Source of the DNA: Sphingopyxis bauzanensis
GTDB taxonomy: Bacteria; Pseudomonadota; Alphaproteobacteria; Sphingomonadales; Sphingomonadaceae
DNA: 64,000 bases
Reading direction: 5' to 3'
Assembly: GCF_002205675.1 (NCBI RefSeq)
Contig: NZ_NISK01000004.1
Span: forward strand, 1-64,000
The first letter of the stretch is position 1; every line of letters begins with the position of its first letter. The notes under the pieces are model-generated. The model was not told the DNA's origin. It did no database searches and saw only the letters and a program-made list of their open reading frames with translations. Below, in pieces: positions 40,158 to 48,806 of the stretch. Position numbers and translations under genes: made by a program.

Positions 40158-41222
40158 ATGCCCTTGTTAGAATCCCGCAACACCTACAAGCCCTTCGAAT
40201 ACCCCTGGGCGTTCGATTTCTGGAAGCGCCAGCAGCAGATCCATTGGGTTCCCGAGGAAGTGCCGCTGGGCGAGGATTGCCGCGACTGGGCGCAGAAGAT
40301 CAGCGACCACGAACGCAATCTGCTCACCCAGATTTTCCGCTTCTTCACCCAAGCCGATATCGAGGTGCAGGATTGCTACCACGACAAATATGGCCGCGTG
40401 TTCAAGCCGACAGAAATCAAGATGATGCTGACCGCGTTCAGTAACATGGAAACCGTGCATATTGCGGCGTACAGCCACCTGCTCGACACCATCGGCATGC
40501 CCGAAAGCGAGTACGGCATGTTCCTCGAATATGACGAGATGCGCGCCAAGCATGATTATATGCAGCAGTTCGGCGTCGACAATGACGAGGATATTGCACG
40601 CACCCTCGCGATGTTCGGCGGCTTTACCGAAGGGCTTCAGCTCTTCGCCAGCTTCGCGATGCTGATGAACTTCCCGCGCTTCAACAAGATGAAGGGCATG
40701 GGCCAGATCGTCAGCTGGTCGATCCGAGACGAAAGCCTGCATTGCGAAGGCATCATCAAGCTGTTCCACACCTTTACCAAGGAACGCGACTGCCTGACCA
40801 AGGCGGTGAAGGAAGACATCATCGACACCTGCCAGAAAACGGTGCGGCTTGAGGATGCGTTCATCGACCTGGCGTTCGAACAGGGGCCGGTCCCCGGCAT
40901 GACGCCGAAGGAAATCAAGCGCTACATCCGCTACATCGCCGACTGGCGGCTGGGGCAGCTCGGCTTCGCGCCGATCTACATGATCGAGGAACACCCGCTC
41001 CCTTGGCTCGCCCCGCTGCTCAACGGCGTCGAACACGCCAACTTCTTCGAAACGCGCGCCACCGAATACAGCAAGGGCGCCACCCGCGGCGAATGGAACA
41101 ATGTCTGGTCCAGCTTCGACAACCGCAAGAAAGCCAAGGCGAACGACGATACCGCCCCGGTGATCACCGCCGAAACCGACGGCGAAGACATGTTCGCCAA
41201 GGCAGGGATCGCCGCAGAGTAA
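40158..41222 (+). CDS. nrdB: Class Ia ribonucleoside-diphosphate reductase, small subunit
   Basis: The 354-residue subunit holds the di-iron tyrosyl radical. The radical Tyr and metal ligands show as NMETVHIAAYSHLLD (Glu-x2-His-x3-Tyr), with further ligands in GGFTEGLQLFASFAM and SWSIRDESLHCEGI. The N-terminus begins near the catalytic domain and has no ATP-cone. The ATG at 40158 is preceded by a GAGGATAG site. It is followed by a long perfect hairpin. Confidence 0.95.
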   Translation: MPLLESRNTYKPFEYPWAFDFWKRQQQIHWVPEEVPLGEDCRDWAQKISDHERNLLTQIFRFFTQADIEVQDCYHDKYGRVFKPTEIKMMLTAFSNMETVHIAAYSHLLDTIGMPESEYGMFLEYDEMRAKHDYMQQFGVDNDEDIARTLAMFGGFTEGLQLFASFAMLMNFPRFNKMKGMGQIVSWSIRDESLHCEGIIKLFHTFTKERDCLTKAVKEDIIDTCQKTVRLEDAFIDLAFEQGPVPGMTPKEIKRYIRYIADWRLGQLGFAPIYMIEEHPLPWLAPLLNGVEHANFFETRATEYSKGATRGEWNNVWSSFDNRKKAKANDDTAPVITAETDGEDMFAKAGIAAE

Positions 41223-41225
41223 ACC

Positions 41226-41261
41226 TCGCTGCCCCTCCCGCAAGCGGGAGGGGCAGCGAGA
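41226..41261 (+). terminator. 17-bp perfect hairpin after nrdB
   Basis: The arms at 41226-41242 and 41245-41261 are perfect inverted copies of 17 bp with only AA between them, 3 nt after the nrdB stop. The core CCTCCCGC-AA-GCGGGAGG also occurs in similar form after lysA (59203-59222). There is no T-run, so it may be a repeat element as well as a terminator. Confidence 0.65.
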
Positions 41262-41342
41262 CTTAGGGGCTTGCTCCTTGGTCGTAGCGGGAGGGTAGCA
41301 ACACCACCCCCGCCGCAAACCAATCAAATCAAGGCCAACCAA

Positions 41343-41567
41343 ATGACCGAAAAACAAAAACTCATCATCCTCAGCCAGCCGCAGCGCTCGACACTCGAGG
41401 GCCTGTCGAACCGCCGCCCGCAACTCCCCACCGACCCGATCCGCGACGAACTCGTCACGCTGGGACTGGTGGTGAAGCAGGGCGCGAAGTGGGCGCTGAC
41501 GCCGCAGGGCAAGAAGGTGCTGGCGGCGAGCTCAAACCGGCGCAATGCGGGCGGATTTTCGGTTTGA
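41343..41567 (+). CDS. 74-residue conserved-looking protein of unknown function
   Basis: The product begins MTEKQKLIILSQPQRSTLEG and contains IRDELVTLGLVVKQG and WALTPQGKKVL, which reads like a small winged-helix fold in which the last strand pair forms the wing. No specific family is recognised. The ATG at 41343 was chosen over a longer frame that enters the repeat region. Its stop lies 1 nt from the end of an IS5 transposase fragment, so the natural C-terminus may have been changed by the insertion. Confidence 0.6.
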   Translation: MTEKQKLIILSQPQRSTLEGLSNRRPQLPTDPIRDELVTLGLVVKQGAKWALTPQGKKVLAASSNRRNAGGFSV

Positions 41568-41568
41568 T

Positions 41569-41912
41569 TTAGGTCGTGTTGACAAAAGATTTCAGCAATA
41601 GTCGCGTGGCGGCGAGGTTGAGGAAGCTCTCGAACGAGAGCAGGGTTTTGTCCATAGCGGGTTGCAATGCGTCGTTGCTGTTTTAGCTTGCTGAACATGC
41701 GCTCGACGCGGTTGCGGACCTTGTAGCGGGGATAGTCGGGATGCTCTGGCACCTTGCGGTTCGAGCGAGGCGGGATGCCCCGGACCAGGAGACTTTCCCG
41801 GAAGCGATCACCATCATAGCCCTTGTCCGCGAGCAGCGCCTTGAGTGTGGCGACGGGGATCGCCATCAGCGGTTCGGCAGTGGTGTAATCGGAGGCCTCG
41901 CCGCCGGTCAAA
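41569..41912 (-). pseudogene. IS5-family transposase fragment, truncated and frameshifted
   Basis: The minus strand reads LTGGEASDYTTAEPLM, LLADKGYDGDRFRESLLVRG, then NRVERMFSKLKQQRRIATRY, which is the C-terminal half of an IS5-type DDE transposase including the YREK-like stretch. One extra base near 41652-41653 breaks the frame; the other frame then restores DKTLLSFESFLNLAATRLL and ends at 41569. The N-terminal half and one inverted repeat are missing: at 41912 the sequence passes straight into a GIY-YIG gene fragment. Confidence 0.85.
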
Positions 41913-42260
41913 ACGCTCGTCTGGTTCGAACTCGCCGGGACGATGCACGCCGCGATCACGCGCGAGAAACAGATCAAGAACTGGCAGCGCAAGTGAAAGA
42001 TCGAGTTGATCGAGGCGGTTAACCCCGAATGGCGCTTTTTTGCCGAGGAACTGGGGTTGCCGCCGCCAGGCGGGCGACGGCCGCGACCGCGCAACTCCCC
42101 CTCCTTCGTCATGCCGGACTTGATCCGGCTTCCATTCCGGCAGCGGCGGCATCGACCCCGGATCAAGGCGGACGAGCCGCGAGTCTCCTCCGCGGGTGAC
42201 GACCAAAGCGTGGCCAAACGACCATCCCCCCCCATCCGAACCATCCCCGCAGGGCGCTGA
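41913..42260 (+). pseudogene. 3' fragment of a GIY-YIG endonuclease gene with an internal stop
   Basis: From the IS5 junction the plus strand reads LVWFELAGTMHAAITREKQ, then IKNWQRK, a TGA at 41994-41996 where the family has Trp, and then KIELIEAVNPEWRFFAEEL. This is the C-terminal half of a GIY-YIG domain protein of the UPF0213 kind. The 5' half, with the GIY and YIG motifs, is lost. The frame then runs through an intergenic repeat (CGTCATGCCGGACTTGATCC, 42108-42127) to a stop at 42258-42260. Confidence 0.75.
42108..42172. repeat. Dispersed intergenic repeat (GCCGGACTTGATCCGGC type)
   Basis: The block GCCGGACTTGATCCGGC at 42114-42130 is a palindrome with a central TT mismatch, and CCCCGGATCAAG follows about 30 nt later as a partial inverted copy. 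Sequences of this kind are widespread between genes of many alphaproteobacteria. Here it lies at the end of the broken GIY-YIG frame. Confidence 0.6.
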
Positions 42261-42345
42261 TTATTAACGACATTGACGGCTCGCGCATTTCCTGTTCTTC
42301 ACCGTGAACGGCGCGCAGGGGGCGTGCCGATTTGGGGGTATAATC

Positions 42346-43071
42346 ATGAAATCGAAATTGCTCGCGGGCGCCGTTGCGCTCGCGCTCGTCACGCCTGCCT
42401 TCGCTCCGGTCGCGGCGCAGGACGCGCCCGCTGTGCCCGCATCGGTCGATGCCGCGCCGGTGCTGGTCGCTGTCCCCGTCGCGGCGCCGACCGCGAATCC
42501 GGCGCGCATGCTGCCCGCCAACACCGAAATACTGCTGAGCATGAATGAGGAACTGTCAACCAAGCGCAACCAGGAAGGCGACACCTTTCACATGTCGGTC
42601 GTCCACAATGTCGTCCAGGACGGCTTCATCGTGATTCCAAAGGGCACGCGCGCGACCGGCGAGATCACCTGGCGCACCGGCAAAGGCGCGTTCGGCAAGT
42701 CGGGCAAGATGGACATCGAGCTGCGCTATGTCGAAATCGGCAATAACCGCGTGCCGCTGACCGGCACCTTCCGTCAGGAGGGCGAAGGCAATACCGTCGC
42801 GACCATTGGCGGCGTCATCCTCGCGGGGGTATTCGCGGCGTTCATCACCGGCAAATCGGGCCGGATTCCGGCGGGCCGCGAACTCAGCGTCCGCACCAAG
42901 GAAGCGCTGGCCTTTGCGGTGCCGGCAGGCACCCCGACCGCGGCGCCCGCGCCGATGGCGGTCGCCGTCGAAACCGCGCCGGTGGCCGCAACCCCCGCCG
43001 CCGCGCCTTTACCCGCGCCCGTCGCGGATCCGGCGAAAAGTCCCGCCCCGGCGCCCGTGACCGCGAACTGA
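42346..43071 (+). CDS. Secreted protein of unknown function, Ala/Pro-rich ends
   Basis: The 241-residue protein has a signal peptide (LLAGAVALALVTPAFA), an Ala/Pro/Val-rich linker, and one central domain of about 120 residues: LPANTEILLSMNEELSTKR, FIVIPKGTRATGEITWRTG and VEIGNNRVPLTGTF. The glycine zipper GGVILAGVFAAFITGKSG suggests a membrane-associated stretch. The C-terminal 50 residues are low-complexity Ala/Pro. The domain has a beta-rich character with a loose resemblance to VirB10/TrbI C-terminal domains, but I cannot assign a family. The ATG at 42346 follows GGGGGTA. Confidence 0.65.
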   Translation: MKSKLLAGAVALALVTPAFAPVAAQDAPAVPASVDAAPVLVAVPVAAPTANPARMLPANTEILLSMNEELSTKRNQEGDTFHMSVVHNVVQDGFIVIPKGTRATGEITWRTGKGAFGKSGKMDIELRYVEIGNNRVPLTGTFRQEGEGNTVATIGGVILAGVFAAFITGKSGRIPAGRELSVRTKEALAFAVPAGTPTAAPAPMAVAVETAPVAATPAAAPLPAPVADPAKSPAPAPVTAN

Positions 43072-43502
43072 TGGTCCGGCGGGTTCCGGCGCTGCCGCCG
43101 GGACCCGCCATCGGCCTCGCTGCATCACCGACGAGCCGGAACGGCGCCTGCCGCGTGGAATCCTATTTCGCACGCGCCACCCCAGAACCCCTTTCCTACT
43201 ATTCTCTACCATGCCGCGCTCGCGGTCTGGCTCTTTTACTCGTCATAACCTGCTGTTCCCCTGCGCGCCAGCATCGCGCCCGCGTGCGACCTTTGCGATG
43301 TTTCATGCCCCCGCCGCGCTGGGTAACCTTGGCGATCTTGGCCCGTGCCTAGCCGCCAACTCCTTGTTTCCGGGGTCGATGCGGTGGCAAGTTTGAAACC
43401 TTCCGTCGCCACGACGTCCCGTCGGCAACCGGTGGCCGTAATTCGGGCGCGTTGGGCTGAGCTTTCCTGAACTTTGGCGCCACAGATTCCGCCGCGCACC
43501 GG
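43072..43502. other. Gap of about 430 bp without a supported gene
   Basis: Two convergent genes flank this gap. Open frames here have no ribosome site or family-like content. No clear terminator with a T-run was found. Confidence 0.35.
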
Positions 43503-44000
43503 CTAATACAGCGCCGACCCGCTCGGAAACCCGCGCACTCCCGCGACCGCGAACATCACCCCGTCGCGCACCGCCTCGGGCGGGTCGGCGAGCAGCGCCA
43601 GCTTGACCAGCTCGCGCGTCACTTCGCTGTCGTCGTCGACGACCAGCCGCAGCGATTCGATGCCGATTTCGTTGCGCGAAACCACGACATCGCGGATCAG
43701 GCTCAGCGGCCAGCTATCCGCGCTGCCGCGGTACAACCGCGAACCGTCGTGAAAAATATAGGCGTCGCGCTGGCGCCACAGCCGGTGAAAATGCGTCAGT
43801 CCCAGCGCCGCCGCCACGATCAGCGCGGTCACCAGCAGGTTGCCGAACAATATGCTGCCGACGATTTCCAGCGCGCTGCTGCCGCGTGCCTGCCGCGCCA
43901 GCAGCCCGGTCAGCGTCAGCGCGCACAGCAATTGCCCGGCCGCCAGTGGCTTCGCCTGCAACCGCCCGATCACGACTATCCTGTGGTCCCACTGCGCCAT
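43503..44000 (-). CDS. Small membrane protein of unknown function
   Basis: The 165-residue protein has two probable transmembrane segments (about residues 23-38 and SILFGNLLVTALIVAAALGL) followed by a cytoplasmic part with FHDGSRLYRGSADSWPLSLI and a beta-rich end. It reads like a membrane-anchored PH-like domain protein. No family is named. ATG at 44000 is preferred; a GTG at 44018 is possible. Confidence 0.6.
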   Translation of the reverse strand: MAQWDHRIVVIGRLQAKPLAAGQLLCALTLTGLLARQARGSSALEIVGSILFGNLLVTALIVAAALGLTHFHRLWRQRDAYIFHDGSRLYRGSADSWPLSLIRDVVVSRNEIGIESLRLVVDDDSEVTRELVKLALLADPPEAVRDGVMFAVAGVRGFPSGSALY

Positions 44001-44055
44001 CGCCGAGCCTATAGGCACAGCGGCGGCGCGGCGCCAGTCGCTATGGCGCTGCCCC

Positions 44056-44832
44056 TTATCGGCAGCGCGGGTGGGTGCCGATGTCGCGGATGTCGTAAAA
44101 GCGCCCGTCGGCGACCGTCATCTGCACGCACTGGCGGCTCGCGCGGCGGTTCCACACGCTGTACGCGGTGTTGCCCGATTTGAAGCTGTCGACATTGCTG
44201 AACCCGCGGTCACGCATCGCGCTGTCGGCGCTCGACGCGCGCGCGCCGTTCAGGTCCATAAATTGCCCGACCTCGGCATAACCGCCGCCGCCATAATGAT
44301 GGCCCAGGTTCGAACTGCGCTCGTTCACCCCCGCCTGATAACCGCTCGAATAGGCGTCGGACCGGCCATAATTGTGATAGGGCGCGTGATACAGGCCGTC
44401 GCGGTATCCGCGGTCGAAATCGCTGGCCCCCTGCTGGTCATATTCCTTGTCCTTGTGATGCTTCTTGCTTGCCAGCGCCGCAATCAGCGCGATCCCCGCA
44501 ACCGCCGCAACCGCGGCCCCGGCATTGTCCTCGCTACCACCCTGGTTGCAATCGGACTTCGACGCGGTCTCGACCGACTGGTACCGGCCGTCCCACGTGA
44601 CGATATGCACGCATTGCTTGTTGTCGCGGTTCCACCAATAACTATGCTTGCGGTCACCATCATGGTGGGTTTCGATATGCGTGTAGCCGCGCATCTCCAG
44701 CTGCGTCTCGCCGCCGGCGCCGCGCGCGCCGACCAGGTCCTGCAATCCCGGCACCTGCTTCGCCAGCACCGGTGTCGCCAGCATCGACGCCGCCACCAGC
44801 GCCGCGACAGAATTCATCGAAAAACTCTTCAT
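44056..44832 (-). CDS. Secreted protein with two copies of a Trp/Cys domain
   Basis: The 258-residue protein has a signal peptide (VAASMLATPVLAK) and two related domains of about 60 residues. Copy one (near residues 25-80) has LVGARGAGGETQLEMRGYTH, YWWNRDNKQCVHIVTWDGRY and a closing Cys. Copy two (near residues 200-258) has LNGARASSADSAMRDRGFSN, YSVWNRRASRQCVQMTVADG and a closing Cys. Each copy could form one disulfide. A glycine/alanine helix and a Tyr/Gly/His-rich linker separate them. The ATG at 44832 follows AGGGGAAAG. The family is not known to me by function. Confidence 0.7.
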   Translation of the reverse strand: MKSFSMNSVAALVAASMLATPVLAKQVPGLQDLVGARGAGGETQLEMRGYTHIETHHDGDRKHSYWWNRDNKQCVHIVTWDGRYQSVETASKSDCNQGGSEDNAGAAVAAVAGIALIAALASKKHHKDKEYDQQGASDFDRGYRDGLYHAPYHNYGRSDAYSSGYQAGVNERSSNLGHHYGGGGYAEVGQFMDLNGARASSADSAMRDRGFSNVDSFKSGNTAYSVWNRRASRQCVQMTVADGRFYDIRDIGTHPRCR

Positions 44833-45010
44833 TCGCTTTCCCCTAATGCATTGCCACATGGGGGATGGCGCGGCGCTTTTGGCCTGTCGCACAGCCCGAA
44901 CGACCCGATCGGGGACGCCGTCCGGTGCCGGCCCGATTGCAGCATGCTTGTAGCGCAATTCGCGGGGGGAGTCTTTGAACTTGCACAAAATCCCCGCGCG
45001 CTTGTCGGGC

Positions 45011-46600
45011 CTATTCGCGGTCGGTGCCCGGAAAATCGGAGCTCGCGGTGACCGACACCGTACCGCCCTCGGCAGACGGGATCACGGTGCGGCCGAACCA
45101 CACGTAGCGCGCGGTCGGGCGGGTCAGGTCGTGGTCGTACCGCGCCTTGGCCGCCGCCGTATCATAGCCCATCCACCCCAAAGTTGCCGGAAAGATCTGG
45201 CTGACCGAATGGCCGGAGCGGGGGCTGGCGGTATAGCGCGCCGCCTGTCGTTCGGGAAGGAACGCCAGCAGCGGAACGCGAAATTCGTCGGCCACCCCTT
45301 CGCGGCTGCAATGCGGCAGCGCGCCGGGGGTCAGGTTCTGGCCATGGTCGGATGTATAGACGATTGCAACCGCTTCGCGGTCGATGCCTGACAGCAAGCG
45401 ATTGAAAAACCGCGCTTTCGACCAGCGCAGCGCGGTGCCATATTGCAGCGAGACCGGGCTGTCGGCGGGGATCGCACCTTTCGGATAATGGTCGCGATAC
45501 TGGAAGTGGACGCCGCGCAGGACGGCATAGGTAAAGCTTTCGCCGCCGCCTTTCATCTGGGCGTTCAGCGCGTCGGCAATCTTCAGGTCGGTGTCGATGC
45601 CACCGACCATCGGGCGATATTCGTCGATCATGGCACGTTCGGGTGCCAGCAACAGGTTCTGCGGCGCGCCGGCGGTCTGTCCGTCGATCAGCATGGTGCG
45701 ATAGCCGGCGCGCTTCGCATAGCCCCAGATTGACGGCGTTCGCCTTAAATCAGTGTCTTTTCTAACATTTAGGACATCGACCCCGGATCGGAGCGCCACC
45801 TGCGCCGGTGCGCTGCAATGCCCCATCGCCGCCGCAATCCCAAAGTCGCTGTGCGGCACGTTCGCCAACGTCGGCGCAATCAGACGACGAAAGGGCGCCT
45901 CCGCCACACTCTCGTCGATCACCCAGACAATATGCCGCGGTACTTCGGCCCGTGAATATGGGGTCAGCGGCGGCGCGGCGCGCGGCGGCGGCGGCGGCGC
46001 GCTGACAAGATCCCAGCCGAGGCCATAGAGGCTCCGCTCCGTCCCCTCGGGCCAGACTTCGGCATGGCGATAGATCAGGCTAGGCGCGACCAGCATCGCA
46101 AGGCTGACAGCGGCAATTCCCCGGCTCCACGGAATCGCGACCACGCTTCGCGCCACCCGGCGCGCACCGACAAACAGGGCCAGCGACGCCGCCACCTGTG
46201 CACCGACAAACAGAAACTCACCGCCGAACTCGCCTGCCGCATTGCCAAACTGGCGTACCTCAGCGAGCATCCACGCCAGCGTCCCGCCGCTTAGCAGCTC
46301 GGGAATGATCTGGGTGTAACCGATATTGATCAGGATCGAGAGCGCCGCGAGTAGCAGCAGTAATACGACCCAGCGGCGCGAGAACAACAGCAGCGCCACG
46401 AGAAATGCGCTCGCTTGCAACGCTAGGAAGCTCAGCGCGATAATCGCGCTCCGGGGATCACCTGCCGCCAGTCGATAGGCGACGTCATGGGTCAGCTGGA
46501 ACCGGTTTGCGATGGCATAGCCGACTGCGAAAAGCAGCACCGACACCGCCAACCGCGCGAACCGCCTGCGCAGCGCTCTATCCCCTCGCTCCAAACTCAT
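45011..46600 (-). CDS. Membrane-anchored sulfatase/phosphoethanolamine-transferase-fold enzyme
   Basis: The 529-residue protein has about five N-terminal transmembrane helices, then a periplasmic alkaline-phosphatase-fold domain. HIVWVIDESVAEAPFRR is the first metal-site block, AMGHCSAPAQVALRSGV is typical of EptA-like enzymes, and IVYTSDHGQNL holds the conserved Asp-His pair. EptA-type enzymes use Thr or Ser as nucleophile; Ser in DESVA is a candidate. It probably transfers a phospho-group to lipid A, a glycan or a lipid, but the substrate is uncertain. The ATG at 46600 follows GGGGATAGAG. Confidence 0.78.
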   Translation of the reverse strand: MSLERGDRALRRRFARLAVSVLLFAVGYAIANRFQLTHDVAYRLAAGDPRSAIIALSFLALQASAFLVALLLFSRRWVVLLLLLAALSILINIGYTQIIPELLSGGTLAWMLAEVRQFGNAAGEFGGEFLFVGAQVAASLALFVGARRVARSVVAIPWSRGIAAVSLAMLVAPSLIYRHAEVWPEGTERSLYGLGWDLVSAPPPPPRAAPPLTPYSRAEVPRHIVWVIDESVAEAPFRRLIAPTLANVPHSDFGIAAAMGHCSAPAQVALRSGVDVLNVRKDTDLRRTPSIWGYAKRAGYRTMLIDGQTAGAPQNLLLAPERAMIDEYRPMVGGIDTDLKIADALNAQMKGGGESFTYAVLRGVHFQYRDHYPKGAIPADSPVSLQYGTALRWSKARFFNRLLSGIDREAVAIVYTSDHGQNLTPGALPHCSREGVADEFRVPLLAFLPERQAARYTASPRSGHSVSQIFPATLGWMGYDTAAAKARYDHDLTRPTARYVWFGRTVIPSAEGGTVSVTASSDFPGTDRE

Positions 46601-46672
46601 CGCGCGACCAATATGCCTCGCGTCTTGAAAAATCGCAAACGGCCCCGTCGCTGCCAAAGCGCTACACGAAAA

Positions 46673-46705
46673 TGGCCCGCTCCGACGGACGCCGAGAGCG
46701 GGCCA
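46673..46705 (-). terminator. Intrinsic terminator of the DUF2171 gene
   Basis: TGGCCCGCTC at 46673-46682 and GAGCGGGCCA at 46696-46705 are perfect inverted copies. Read on the minus strand the hairpin is followed by TTTTCG. It lies about 55 nt after the stop of the minus-strand gene at 46759-46998. Confidence 0.75.
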
Positions 46706-46758
46706 GTTTCGGTCCCGGTGCGCGCTATCGCGCTACCGATGCCGGATGATCTTGCGGG

Positions 46759-46998
46759 CTATTCCGCCTCTTCGAACAGGTCGACCGCGGTCGCGCCGGT
46801 CGCCGAAAGACGGATCGTGTCGCCTTCGACGGTCGCGACGAGGCCGGCGGGCAGATAGCGGTGCTTGCCGTCGACGCTGTCGCTCTTCGCCATCTTGATG
46901 CGCTCGCCCTCGAGATGATCGACCGTACCGACATGGACGCCGTCAGCCCCAATGATCTTCATATGTTCCTTGATCGCGCTATGGTCATGCTCAGCCAT
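46759..46998 (-). CDS. DUF2171-domain protein
   Basis: The 79-residue protein has the DUF2171 pattern: IKEHMKIIGADGVHVGTVDH, then RIKMAKSDSVDGKHRYLPAG. These proteins are PRC-barrel-like and of unknown function, often linked with stress genes. The ATG at 46998 has AAGGAG at 9 nt; two upstream in-frame Mets are less well placed. A terminator follows. Confidence 0.85.
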   Translation of the reverse strand: MAEHDHSAIKEHMKIIGADGVHVGTVDHLEGERIKMAKSDSVDGKHRYLPAGLVATVEGDTIRLSATGATAVDLFEEAE

Positions 46999-47144
46999 CG
47001 TCATTCTCCTTGCTGCTTTGCGGGGCAACCCGCGAAGTACGGGACTTATACGCCCGGTGGCGGCATTCGATCCAGTCCCACCGACGAGCCGCCCTAATGC
47101 ATCGGTTGCTTCCCAACCACCCCGCCGCGCTCTACCTTACCCCG

Positions 47145-47822
47145 ATGCGTATCCTGCTCTTGTTCGCCGCAGCGGCACTGGTCGCCGCGCCGCTTCCCGC
47201 CATCGCCTGTTCAGTCGTGCCCGGCTACCGCGTGCCGACGAATGTGGAGCTAGTGGAAAGCGCCGACCTGATCCTGCTCGCAACCGTTGCGGACGGCGAT
47301 GCTGCGCCCGATGCAATTCCCGAACAGCGAATCGCAGTGCAACCCGTTGCGGCGATAAAGGGCGATTTGCCATCCGGCCCGTTCGCGATGCCGGGATGGA
47401 TCGCCAGCCGCGACGAAGCGCTGCTCAGCAATCCCTACGAGCTGAAGGACGCGCATCCGCAAAGCCTGGCGGGCGCATGCTATCGTCTCGGCTTCCCACG
47501 CGGCTCGCGCGTCCTGTTCTTCCTGAAATGGGAGGGCGATCACTGGCGCGCCGCCGGCGGGCCGTTCAGCCGCTGGGCCGAAGATGTGCTGACCGACAAC
47601 GCACCGTGGCTACAAGTCGTCCGCCTCTATGGCGAAGCCGCAGCGCTGCCGCCCGGCGAACGCACTGCCTATCTGACCGCCCGACGCGACAAATATGCTG
47701 CCGAACTCGACAATCCCGTGGCGCAGCTGCTGGCCGCTGACATCGCCCGCCAACTCACCGGTCCGAACGCGCTGCTGCGTGAAGACTTGCCGTCGGCCCC
47801 GGACGAACCCACGGACCATTAG
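47145..47822 (+). CDS. Secreted protein of unknown function
   Basis: The 225-residue protein has a signal peptide (ILLLFAAAALVAAPLPAIA) followed by CSVVPGYRVPTNVELVESAD. One or two Cys are placed to form a disulfide (ACSVV and GACYRLG). The fold seems beta-rich in the middle, like TIMP/netrin-type or CbiX-like secreted domains, but this is weak. ATG at 47145 gives the normal signal; an ATG at 47097 is possible. It converges on the DsbA-like gene. Confidence 0.65.
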   Translation: MRILLLFAAAALVAAPLPAIACSVVPGYRVPTNVELVESADLILLATVADGDAAPDAIPEQRIAVQPVAAIKGDLPSGPFAMPGWIASRDEALLSNPYELKDAHPQSLAGACYRLGFPRGSRVLFFLKWEGDHWRAAGGPFSRWAEDVLTDNAPWLQVVRLYGEAAALPPGERTAYLTARRDKYAAELDNPVAQLLAADIARQLTGPNALLREDLPSAPDEPTDH

Positions 47823-47842
47823 GCGCGCGCTGGCCTCGCCAA

Positions 47843-48535
47843 TCAGGCCGCCGCGGCGAGCACCTTGTTCTCGATGATGCGTATAAACACCTCGGGATCC
47901 TGCGCACCGGGGATCAGCATCCGGCCGTCCAGGATGAAGGCCGGGACGCCGGTGATATTCCGGTCCGCCCAATAGGTCTCCTCGGTGCGGACCATCTCGC
48001 CGAACTCGCCCGATGCCAGGATCGCCTCGGCGCGGGCGCGGTCTAGGCCGACCGAGGCTGCGACGTCTGCTAGCACGACATGATCACTGACATCGCGATT
48101 GTCGGTGAAATGCGCTGCAAATAGCGCCAGCTTCAGCGCGGTCTGCACGCCGATCGCTGCCGCCTGCTCGGGCTCTTCCAGCGCACCCGCCCACGTCAGC
48201 AGGCGGTGTGCGTCGAAACTGTTGCGCATCCGGAAATCGGGGCCGCGGTTAAACACAAAGCCGAGGTTTGCGGCGACGCCCGCCATCTTACCACTATTCG
48301 CGCGGCTCTGTTCGGCGGTGATACCATATTTACGCATTACATGCTCTGCGGCATCTTCGCCTTCCGGCGGCATATCGGGATTGAGCTCGAACGGGTGCCA
48401 CTGGACGCGGAAATTCAATCGACCTTCAAAATGCGCCAGTACGGCCTGAAATTTCAGCCAGCCGATGATGCACCAGGGGCACATGACGTCAGACACGATG
48501 TCGACGCTTAAGCGCGGAATGTTCGGTTCGGTCAA
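47843..48535 (-). CDS. DsbA-family oxidoreductase, FrnE-like
   Basis: The 230-residue protein has the thioredoxin-like start VDIVSDVMCPWCIIGWLKF with a CPWC active site and the DsbA helical insert, ending with TGVPAFILDGRMLIPGAQ, which holds the cis-Pro. It has no signal peptide, so it is a cytoplasmic FrnE/2-hydroxychromene isomerase-like member. The best ribosome site (AGGAGA) lies 7 nt before a TTG at 48535; a GTG at 48556 is less well placed. The gene for a short Arg/Asp-rich protein ends 17 nt upstream of this TTG. Confidence 0.85.
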   Translation of the reverse strand: MTEPNIPRLSVDIVSDVMCPWCIIGWLKFQAVLAHFEGRLNFRVQWHPFELNPDMPPEGEDAAEHVMRKYGITAEQSRANSGKMAGVAANLGFVFNRGPDFRMRNSFDAHRLLTWAGALEEPEQAAAIGVQTALKLALFAAHFTDNRDVSDHVVLADVAASVGLDRARAEAILASGEFGEMVRTEETYWADRNITGVPAFILDGRMLIPGAQDPEVFIRIIENKVLAAAA

Positions 48536-48552
48536 CGAAAGTCTCCTGCCCG

Positions 48553-48699
48553 TCACGCCCCGTCGGGTAACCGGCGATCCTTGCCCGTGCGCCGGTCGTC
48601 CTTGCGACGCTCCGGACCCTTGTAACCGGGATCATCAGTGACACGCCGATCCGTGGACCGTCTGTCCGACCGTGCCCGCTTGTCGTCGTCCGCTGCCAT
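48553..48699 (-). CDS. 48-residue Arg/Asp repeat protein, unknown function
   Basis: The product starts MAADDDKRARSDRRSTDRR and continues with GPERRKDDRRTGKDRR, so it contains four or more copies of a D-R-R unit. Charged repeats of this kind occur before PilZ domains in other proteins, but no such domain is present here. The ATG at 48699 follows GGAGGGGAG. It lies directly upstream of the FrnE-like gene and is probably co-transcribed. Confidence 0.65.
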   Translation of the reverse strand: MAADDDKRARSDRRSTDRRVTDDPGYKGPERRKDDRRTGKDRRLPDGA

Positions 48700-48806
48700 G
48701 CGCTCCCCTCCACCATTAAAGGAAAAAGAAGCGACCCGGCACACATGTGCTCACAGAAAAGCGAAAAATACAATAACTGCCCCGTTTGAGGCGCGGCCGG
48801 TGCACT

